Below, in pieces: positions 1-5,139 of a stretch of DNA of 5,139 bases. Origin of the DNA: Chitinophaga pinensis (GTDB lineage Bacteria; Planctomycetota; Phycisphaerae; Phycisphaerales; SM1A02); NCBI GenBank assembly GCA_943329105.2, contig CALQCP020000184.1, positions 1 to 5,139 on the forward strand. Direction: 5' to 3'. A program made the position numbers and the translations under genes. Positions within the stretch are counted from its first letter, which is position 1; every line of letters begins with the position of its first letter. The notes under the pieces were generated by a model that was not told where the DNA came from, did not search any database, and saw only the letters and a list, made by a program, of their open reading frames with translations.

Positions 1-2
1 AG

Positions 3-31
3 CCGCGTAAACAGTGAGCCGGGCTACGCGG
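3..31 (-). terminator. 7-bp inverted repeat at the end of the VanZ-like gene
   Basis: CCGCGTA (3-9) is the exact reverse complement of TACGCGG (25-31), with a 15-base loop, so the minus-strand transcript could fold a short GC-rich hairpin across the TAG stop codon. A smaller AGCC/GGCT pair (17-20 and 22-25) competes with it. Any downstream U-run would lie beyond the window, so a terminator cannot be confirmed; a chance repeat is possible. Confidence 0.25.
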
Positions 32-1241
32 TGGGTTCCGGCAGTGCGCTCGGCGTGGCGGTTGCAATGCGGACAAATCCTCCACCGCATTCGTGGCATG
101 TTCCGGCGATTGCTGTGGGCGTTGTAGCGCGCAAGTCAAATCCGCAGCCAAGACATGACGCGCCGCATTGATCCACGCGCGCTGCAATGCGGCGCCGACA
201 TGCTGCGAGTCCACATGCACCGATGAACGCCACTGTTGCAATGTCCCCAAGAATGCGCGCGTCTGTTGGCAACATCTGGTACCAGGTATCGACGCGGAGT
301 ACAAAGTCACTGCGAAGTCGGAGCGTGGTGACAATGGTGATGAAGGTGACGCTCAGTACTACTAACGCCACCGTGGACAGCAGGATGGGTAGCAGGCATG
401 CACCAAGTTCCGCACTGGCTTGCAGGGGCGCGATCGGTGCCCAATCGGTCGCGCGTCGTGGTGTGCCGCAGCGCGTGCAATGATTGGTGGCCGGGGCGGT
501 GGTGTTGGAGAATTCAGTGCCGAGATCCGCGACAGCGGCAGCCGGAGCGGTCAATGGCCAAGATGCTCCACACGCCAGGCACGGTTGCTCGCTTGTTGCG
601 CGACGTACACGCGCACGAACACCTGCTTCCCAGAGGGCGTGCACGCCTACGGCCATTCCCAGCATGCCGCCGATGAATCCGTACTGCCACGGTTGCGGGC
701 CCTTGCGTATGAACCACGAATCAAGCAGGACGCCGAGGGGCGCACCCGCGGCAAATCCAAGCGCCGCAACGGTCAGGAGGTGGAGCCACGCCGTGGGTTG
801 CACGAACAGTAAATCCGCGGCAATACTTCGACGTTGACCAATGAGCCGCGATGCACCCACCCCAACCGGTCGCGCGGCCATACAGAACGAAAGAGCGATG
901 GCGATGCCAACCACATCAGCGCCCCAATCATCAAAGTCAGCCGAGCGGCCGAGTTGCGGAATCATCTGCAATGCCTCGTCGAGCGCTGCTACGGCAATCA
1001 TGAAGAGCAATGACCACCACAGTGAACGCAACCACCGCGTGTAAACAAACAGTGCTGCAAGGACGCCGAAGGCAGCCGCGTGAATCAACTTATCGATGGG
1101 TGACTCACCGGAACCGATCGACAAGCGCGGCCACAGCGTTGTGACTAGAACAAATACCAGCGCAACGCTCCATGCAATCCGAATGTTGCGGATGGCAAGT
1201 GCGGCAGGTGTGCCGAGTGGCAATACGCGAAGGTCCGTCAT
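24..1241 (-). CDS. VanZ-like multi-pass membrane protein with two zinc ribbons
   Basis: The first ~125 residues resemble the VanZ-like family: a first membrane helix (about 21-38), a DKLIH segment (50-54) at the start of the second helix, a DEALQ segment (88-92), then GRSADFDDWGAD (98-109) leading into another helix. VanZ proteins are small membrane proteins of unclear biochemistry, named after a teicoplanin-resistance gene, and most family members have no shown role in resistance. Further hydrophobic segments lie at about 150-175, 184-203, 279-305 and 330-347. Two Cys4 clusters follow: C221/C224 with C255/C258, and C363/C366 with C382/C385. The second has the CxxCGFDLRAT...CxECG pattern common in planctomycete proteins, and both probably bind zinc. 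At 405 residues it is well over twice the size of a simple VanZ domain. The ATG start lies 7 bases after the ParA stop with no clear Shine-Dalgarno sequence, so translational coupling is likely. The family assignment rests on motifs read by eye; the function is unknown. Confidence 0.8.
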   Translation of the reverse strand: MTDLRVLPLGTPAALAIRNIRIAWSVALVFVLVTTLWPRLSIGSGESPIDKLIHAAAFGVLAALFVYTRWLRSLWWSLLFMIAVAALDEALQMIPQLGRSADFDDWGADVVGIAIALSFCMAARPVGVGASRLIGQRRSIAADLLFVQPTAWLHLLTVAALGFAAGAPLGVLLDSWFIRKGPQPWQYGFIGGMLGMAVGVHALWEAGVRARVRRATSEQPCLACGASWPLTAPAAAVADLGTEFSNTTAPATNHCTRCGTPRRATDWAPIAPLQASAELGACLLPILLSTVALVVLSVTFITIVTTLRLRSDFVLRVDTWYQMLPTDARILGDIATVAFIGACGLAACRRRIAARVDQCGASCLGCGFDLRATTPTAIAGTCHECGGGFVRIATATPSALPEPTA

Positions 1242-1248
1242 GGGCGCG

Positions 1249-2775
1249 TCAGAGGCTCAGGCCGCCCGATCGCAACGATCGGCGAGCGGGGCGCTTGGTG
1301 GGCTTTGCTATCTTTGCGGGCTTTGCAGGCTTTGATGCTTTGGCTGAGCGTGCTGGCTTGGAGGTTCGTGCACTCTTCGTGGGCTTTGCCTTGGGGGTCG
1401 TGCGTGCACTCTTCGTGAGCTTTGCCATGGTGATCGTGCGTCCAGCCTTGGCCACTTTGACCGCTCGTGCCGCGCGCGCTGCTTTGGAGGCGTTGGCCTT
1501 CGACGCCTTTGCGATCGTTGCCTGGGCACGTTTCACGGGCTTGGCAGACTTGGTGGCGACTTTGGCCGCAGCCTTCGTAGCGCTTGCTTTCTTCGTGATC
1601 TTGGATGCGGCTTTCGCCGACTTCGCTGACTTCTTCGCGGAATTGCGCGCAGATTTCGAAGACCCGGTCGGCTTCGTTGACTTTGCTCCGCGCTTCGTCC
1701 CCTTGGTTGCCTTGCGCTTCTTCGGTACGGCAGCACCCGAGCCATTGCCGCCTACTGCCGCGCCATCGAACGAGCCGTGCGGCAAGCCCCAGCCGATTAG
1801 CAACTGCTCGGCAATGCGTCGATAGTCGTCAGCGCCGGGGCATTTCGGGGCATAATCAAAGATGGTCTGACCAAACGATGGCGCCTCGGCAAGTTTGATG
1901 TTGCGACGCACCGGCGGGTCGAGCACCGTAGCGGTCGACCATGGAACATCCATACCGCGGAATTGTGCAAGCTGTGATTCGATCTCACCAATCACCGCGC
2001 GTGCGTGACTTGATGATCCGTCATGCATGCATAACAGAATGCCGGTGACACGAATGGTTGGATTGAGCCCCTGCGAAATCAAATGCACGGTCTGCAAGAG
2101 TTTCTCAAGTCCGCGCAGCGGCAAGTAGTGCGCCTGCATCGGTACGAACACTTCGTCCGCAACGGTGAGCGCGTTGACGCTCAACACGCCCAAACTTGGC
2201 GGGCAGTCAAGAAGGACGATGTCGTAATTTCCGTAGACGGGCTCGAGCTTTGAGCGCAGTACGGTTTGCATGCCTTCTTGCTGCGCCAGTTCGCCTTCCA
2301 CCAGTGCAAGTTCGGTGACGGCCGGAATGAAATCAAGTCCAGGACGCGCGGTTTGCACTGCGTCTTCGATGCGACATGTTGGGTCAAGAAGTAGATCGCG
2401 AATCGTGCGCTGTTCCGGGCCACTTTCAACGCCAAAGTGCAGAGAAAGATTCGATTGCGGATCAAGATCAACCAGCAGAACACGCTGCCCATAGCGCGCA
2501 AATGCAGCGCCAAGATTCACGGTACTGGTGGTCTTGCCAACCCCGCCCTTCTGATTGAGAAGTGCAATCACGCGCGGCTTACGCGCGGGCTCGCTCGCTT
2601 CGACAGCGCCGCTCGCTTCGGGTGCGAGCGCAATCGCATCAACAGAGCCACCTGCTTCCGGTGCTACCGCACTCGCCTCAACAGTGCCGCCTGTCTCCGG
2701 TGTAAGCGATGGATGCAATACTGGCTGCGGTTCGTACGGTTCTTCGTGCATCGGTGCGCGAGTATAGATCGCCAT
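1249..2775 (-). CDS. ParA/Soj-family ATPase with Lys/Ala-rich C-terminal tail
   Basis: This is a ParA-type partition ATPase, a family that binds DNA as ATP-bound dimers and positions chromosomes, plasmids or protein cargo over the nucleoid. The core spans about residues 67-327. It has the deviant Walker A KGGVGKTT (76-83, signature K76 and P-loop K81), the LVDLDPQ motif (101-107), Walker B IVLLDCPPS (186-194), and a Soj-like C-terminal block with IKLAEAPSFG (293-302). All key ATPase residues seem intact. Two additions are unusual: a ~66-residue N-terminal extension with three 13-residue repeats (26-64), and a tail at 351-508 with 37 Lys, 14 Arg and no Asp or Glu. Typical Soj proteins are about 250-270 residues, so this one is nearly double. 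The ATG start is preceded by AAAGAG at a 10-base spacing. No ParB or parS is visible nearby, so whether it segregates the chromosome or places another cargo is open. A second in-frame ATG at residue 9 is a less likely start. Confidence 0.93.
   Translation of the reverse strand: MAIYTRAPMHEEPYEPQPVLHPSLTPETGGTVEASAVAPEAGGSVDAIALAPEASGAVEASEPARKPRVIALLNQKGGVGKTTSTVNLGAAFARYGQRVLLVDLDPQSNLSLHFGVESGPEQRTIRDLLLDPTCRIEDAVQTARPGLDFIPAVTELALVEGELAQQEGMQTVLRSKLEPVYGNYDIVLLDCPPSLGVLSVNALTVADEVFVPMQAHYLPLRGLEKLLQTVHLISQGLNPTIRVTGILLCMHDGSSSHARAVIGEIESQLAQFRGMDVPWSTATVLDPPVRRNIKLAEAPSFGQTIFDYAPKCPGADDYRRIAEQLLIGWGLPHGSFDGAAVGGNGSGAAVPKKRKATKGTKRGAKSTKPTGSSKSARNSAKKSAKSAKAASKITKKASATKAAAKVATKSAKPVKRAQATIAKASKANASKAARAARAVKVAKAGRTITMAKLTKSARTTPKAKPTKSARTSKPARSAKASKPAKPAKIAKPTKRPARRSLRSGGLSL
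1252..1725 (-). other. Histone-H1-like Lys/Ala-rich tail region of the ParA gene
   Basis: Codons 351-508 of the ParA gene code a strongly basic tail with 37 Lys, 14 Arg and no Asp or Glu, built mostly from Ala, Lys, Ser, Thr and Pro in AK, SK, KPAK and TKSAR patterns. Such tails are known in bacterial H1-like proteins and in the C-terminal part of mycobacterial HupB, where they bind DNA without sequence specificity. That comparison is by composition only. It is the low-complexity part of the gene and is likely to vary in length between relatives. Confidence 0.85.
1367..1426 (-). repeat. Pair of 24-bp near-identical repeats, 36-bp spacing, in ParA tail
   Basis: Bases 1367-1390 and 1403-1426 are identical except for one position (base 1382 g versus 1418 a). 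Their starts are 36 bases apart, in frame, coding the 12-residue units AKLTKSARTTPK and AKPTKSARTSKP within the ParA tail. This points to recent duplication in the tail and to a simple mechanism for its expansion or contraction. Confidence 0.8.
2584..2700 (-). repeat. Three 39-bp tandem repeats coding 13-residue units
   Basis: Three consecutive in-frame units (2662-2700, 2623-2661, 2584-2622) code PETGGTVEASAVA, PEAGGSVDAIALA and PEASGAVEASEPA in the N-terminal extension of the ParA protein. The DNA copies match best over the part coding the PE.GG.VEA core and are imperfect elsewhere. They are acidic and Ala/Gly-rich, so probably a flexible linker or a docking segment. They likely arose by duplication within the gene. 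The units are visible directly; their role is unknown. Confidence 0.85.
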
Positions 2776-2785
2776 CTGCCACTTG

Positions 2786-2791
2786 CTCTTT
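2786..2791 (-). promoter_or_regulatory. Candidate Shine-Dalgarno site of the ParA gene
   Basis: On the minus strand AAAGAG sits 10 bases before the ATG at 2775 and overlaps the TGA stop of the preceding gene by one base. It is an imperfect match to AAGGAG. It is the best purine-rich site near this start and supports ATG 2775 over the internal ATG at 2751, which has none. Confidence 0.35.
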
Positions 2792-4569
2792 CAGCGGCCC
2801 AAGTTGCCCCAGAGTCCTAAATCAACCAAGATGGGTGGCGCACTCGGCAACCACGCCGGGCGTGAAAGGCCCGCACATTGGCGCGGTTGTGTGGGACTTG
2901 GGACGCGCTCCACGGAGAGCAACAGCGGCCGCGCGCCCGGAGTTGGGGTACCGAGCCACTTCTCAGGAATCTCTACGCGCGCGCGCCACCGATCGGTCCA
3001 CGCCATGAAACCAACGGCAACCCCGTCGTCATCACCCAATTTCATCTCCAACGCACCATCGCCAGTGATCCGCAACACGTGTGATGGGTCGTTTGCGTCG
3101 CCAATGCGCACGATGACTTCGTCACGCTCTGGAGCGGGCGCATCGTGCGGACGGAAAGCTTCAACAAACAACTCCCAGCGACCAGCGCGACAACGTAACG
3201 ATGCTGAAGTCTGCCACGCGGGAGCGATCGGTTCGATAGATGACGATTGAATATCTGCGAGTGACAGCGGCGGCATGAATGCACCGAACGCCAGCGCTGG
3301 TGGCTTGACCGGATATTCGCGCCCGCCCACCATCAATTTCATATGCGCTTCGCCATCAGTGGCTTCCAGCGATTCCGTGCGCGTGCGATCGTTGCTGTAA
3401 GCGTCGGCCGTTGGCTGAAGTGGCGGGCGATCAACCCAGGCGCGCGCGATGCGATGCGGCGGAACAACGAACGCCGAAGCGCTGGACTCGCCAGCGGATC
3501 CATTCCAGGAAAGATGCAGGATTCGTTCACCGGACGTGGGGTTGGCAACAGCAAGCCTGATGCGGTCGCCGCAATCCTCTTCAACCCACATGGTGCACGT
3601 CCAGCGACCACGCGCCCAGGTGAGCGCGGCCTCCACTATCTCGGCGTTGTTGCGCTGGTGATCAACAAGTAAGGCGAGGAGCGTTCGCAGATCCTCCGGA
3701 CGTACCACCCACGCGGCCACCGATCGCGCATAGTCCGGATCTTCCACTACGCCAGCGAGCAGATCACTGAGTTCATCGTGAACACCTCGGCTGGTGGCGC
3801 GCACGCGTTCGAGCGCACCGAGCCACAAACTTTGCACATGGCGCGCCCACAATTTTTCAGCAGTACGCCCGCGCGGTTCGCCGATGCGCGCACCTTGGCG
3901 TTCGGCAATCAACGACCAACGCCAGAACTCGAACGGCGTGTTGGGGTCCGGGCGATCATCGGAAATAGTTGCTGGCACAAACAACACCGGGGCGTCGGCG
4001 CGCACGCGCTTGGGAGCGGGCAGCCAATGCGCGGTCATCGTCACGCCACCAATTTCAATATCTCCTTCGCCCGATGCAGGAAGTTCCACCATTGCAAAGA
4101 TGCCACCCAGCGTCTCTGGCTCGGGTGTTTCGGGAAGCTCAGAAACCAGCGCAACATCAACCTGCGCCGGCGCGCGCGTCCATGAACGCAGTCCATCATC
4201 CGGGCGCGGCGCGATGAGTACCAGCGTCGCTTGCGACTGCAGCGCGCCAATCTTTACCGGAATGCGGGCGGGCCACTCAGAAAGCGCGGTGCGGTCCAAG
4301 GCGATGGCCGCCACGCCGCCTGGCGTGCAGACGACAGAATCGAAACGCGGGCGGATATCACGCGCGGCGGCGATGGGCGTGAGGAATGCAACAGCGCATG
4401 ACGCAAGAAGCGCGAAGCGAAGGCGAGTGGAAAGGTCAGTGGTTCGGTGCGGGGGCGCGATGGTGCGTGAAGGCGTGGCGGCGTGCACAGGCGTGACAGC
4501 GTGCGAAGACGTGGAAGTGCACCAATTCCAGGCGCGCGCGATAGTCATACGAACAGTTCGGAAGCGCAC
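2791..4569 (-). CDS. Secreted protein of unknown function, possible CBM9/DOMON-like C-terminus
   Basis: I do not recognise the family. A Sec signal-like segment lies at about residues 48-69: basic TRLR, a hydrophobic stretch, then an AAA site before R70, so export across the inner membrane is likely. Residues about 100-190 look beta-rich. The middle (about 210-330) looks helical and rich in Trp and Arg. The C-terminal ~140 residues (about 450-590) have alternating strands, a W-R-A-R-V-E-I-P strand (528-535), a later SVERV strand (552-556) and a closing Trp/Gly-rich stretch. This order is reminiscent of CBM9/DOMON-like sandwich domains that bind sugars or haem; that is a weak inference. The GTG start puts about 47 residues ahead of the signal segment, which is long; an ATG at 4548 or a GTG at 4488 would shorten it. 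A purine-rich AAGAAGG lies 14 bases before the 4569 GTG. The gene begins 6 bases after the upstream stop and ends 15 bases before the ParA start. Confidence 0.8.
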   Translation of the reverse strand: MRFRTVRMTIARAWNWCTSTSSHAVTPVHAATPSRTIAPPHRTTDLSTRLRFALLASCAVAFLTPIAAARDIRPRFDSVVCTPGGVAAIALDRTALSEWPARIPVKIGALQSQATLVLIAPRPDDGLRSWTRAPAQVDVALVSELPETPEPETLGGIFAMVELPASGEGDIEIGGVTMTAHWLPAPKRVRADAPVLFVPATISDDRPDPNTPFEFWRWSLIAERQGARIGEPRGRTAEKLWARHVQSLWLGALERVRATSRGVHDELSDLLAGVVEDPDYARSVAAWVVRPEDLRTLLALLVDHQRNNAEIVEAALTWARGRWTCTMWVEEDCGDRIRLAVANPTSGERILHLSWNGSAGESSASAFVVPPHRIARAWVDRPPLQPTADAYSNDRTRTESLEATDGEAHMKLMVGGREYPVKPPALAFGAFMPPLSLADIQSSSIEPIAPAWQTSASLRCRAGRWELFVEAFRPHDAPAPERDEVIVRIGDANDPSHVLRITGDGALEMKLGDDDGVAVGFMAWTDRWRARVEIPEKWLGTPTPGARPLLLSVERVPSPTQPRQCAGLSRPAWLPSAPPILVDLGLWGNLGR

Positions 4570-4575
4570 GCGGTG

Positions 4576-5139
4576 TTACTGCGCCTTCTTGGCACGGCGC
4601 ATGAGTTCATCGATGCGGTCGCTGAAGCCAGGTTGCGAGGCACGCAGCACAGGAGCGGCCGATCGGTCCACCGCATCGGGCGATGGCGGACCCATGGGTT
4701 CAGGAGAGCGCGCGGGATACGAAATATCTTCGTCCGGTGCGTGCACAGTTGTAGCAGTCGCGGGTGCATCGATTCGACCATCAATACGCGCTGATTGCGC
4801 GACTTCAGCACGCCCGTCGATCGGCGTTCCATCAATCCGCTGCACGCCGTTCATGCTGGTCATGGCCGTCGATGGTCGCTTGGAGTAATTGCCGTGATCG
4901 TCATGAATGAAGTTGACATCACGAACGCCGGTACTGGGGATCACGCGGAAATCAGGGCGGCCGATATAGAAGATTGTGGCGGCGGGGACCACTGCTTTCA
5001 ACGCACCCTTCTTCTGCGGGTCGCGGATGTATGCCGACTGGCTAAACACTGCGTAGAGCGCGCCGTTGGTGCGCATCATCAGGTCGTCACGACCGGGCAC
5101 TGCGTAGAGGCGTTCGAATCCGTGCGGCGAAAGATCCAC
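4576..5139 (-). CDS. Protein of unknown function, 5' end outside window
   Basis: The frame is open to the window edge. The first codon in view is GTG, which could be an internal valine, so the gene is best treated as lacking its N-terminus; 187 codons are visible. I do not recognise the family. Residues about 1-85 of the visible part look folded, with mixed strands and aromatic residues (for example TIFYIGRPDF, 55-64). From about 86 onward the chain is rich in Pro, Ala, Ser, Asp and Arg and is probably disordered, with repeated R-I-D-G motifs (101-125), ending in a short charged helix, IDELMRRAKKAQ (176-187). No signal peptide or membrane segment is visible in this portion. The TAA stop lies 6 bases before the next gene, so the two are probably co-transcribed. 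Reading through a longer contig would show the true start. Confidence 0.72.
   Translation of the reverse strand: MDLSPHGFERLYAVPGRDDLMMRTNGALYAVFSQSAYIRDPQKKGALKAVVPAATIFYIGRPDFRVIPSTGVRDVNFIHDDHGNYSKRPSTAMTSMNGVQRIDGTPIDGRAEVAQSARIDGRIDAPATATTVHAPDEDISYPARSPEPMGPPSPDAVDRSAAPVLRASQPGFSDRIDELMRRAKKAQ
4765..4839 (-). repeat. Repeated R-I-D-G motifs in the partial gene
   Basis: Visible residues 101-125 hold R-IDG, IDG-R, R-IDG and R-IDA motifs, forming two half-similar blocks separated by AEVAQSA. The repeat is in a low-complexity, probably disordered stretch and does not match a repeat family I know. Confidence 0.5.

Noticed and set aside
24..450. Antibiotic (teicoplanin) resistance role suggested by the VanZ name
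   Set aside because: The VanZ-like family is broad, most members have no shown role in resistance, and no van cluster genes are nearby.
484..837. Plus-strand frame rich in Cys and Arg opposite the VanZ-like gene
   Set aside because: It has no motif or ribosome binding site, and it lies within a gene with clear membrane segments and paired Cys motifs on the other strand.
1530..1537. GTTTCACG, resembling half of a parS site (TGTTTCACGTGAAACA)
   Set aside because: The other half does not match (GGCTTG follows instead of TGAAACA), and it falls in the repetitive tail codons. It is most likely a chance match.
1172..1825. Plus-strand open frame of 217 codons with an Ala/Phe-rich product
   Set aside because: It is the antisense of the Lys/Ala-rich ParA tail; its regular composition is a mirror of the AK codons rather than a membrane protein signal.
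2181..2513. Second minus-strand frame inside the ParA gene
   Set aside because: It overlaps the conserved ATPase core in another frame; the ParA frame has all expected motifs and no sign of a frameshift.
4390..4401. Possible lipobox L-A-S-C (residues 56-59) in the secreted protein
   Set aside because: The hydrophobic stretch before the Cys is only about five residues, and a normal signal peptidase I site (AAA before R70) follows at a fitting distance. A lipoprotein is less likely but not excluded.
3794..4888. Plus-strand open frame of 364 codons
   Set aside because: It lies opposite two well-supported minus-strand genes and spans their junction. The product is Arg/Ser/Ala-rich with no recognisable motif, as expected for the antisense of GC-rich coding DNA.

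Overview
The window looks like a compact piece of a GC-rich bacterial chromosome, most likely from the phylum Planctomycetota and possibly a Phycisphaerae-type lineage. The best clue is the C-terminal zinc ribbon of the gene at 24-1241, with the pattern CxxCGFDLRAT...CxECG. That 'C-x-x-C-G-[YF]-D-L-R' ribbon is, to my knowledge, a frequent small domain in planctomycete membrane proteins. The assignment is inference from this motif and general composition; no rRNA or marker gene is present to confirm it.

All four genes lie on the minus strand and are read from the right edge to the left edge: an incomplete protein of unknown function (4576-5139), a secreted protein of unknown function with a possible CBM9/DOMON-like C-terminal beta domain (2791-4569), a ParA/Soj-type ATPase with an unusual histone-H1-like tail (1249-2775), and a VanZ-like membrane protein with two zinc ribbons (24-1241). 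The gaps are 6, 15 and 7 bases, so the four are probably one transcription unit whose promoter lies beyond base 5139. No stretch over 300 bases lacks a gene. There are no RNA genes, CRISPR arrays, transposases or origins. A 7-bp inverted repeat at 3-31 sits on the stop codon of the last gene and could be part of a terminator cut by the window edge.

The genes do not assemble into a known pathway. The ParA ATPase has no ParB beside it, so it is either an orphan or cargo-positioning ParA, or its partner is elsewhere. Its 158-residue tail has 37 Lys, 14 Arg and no acidic residue, suggesting a built-in nucleic-acid-binding arm. Its N-terminus carries three 13-residue tandem repeats. This ParA is the most unusual object here. 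The others are envelope proteins (VanZ-like, secreted) or unknown.
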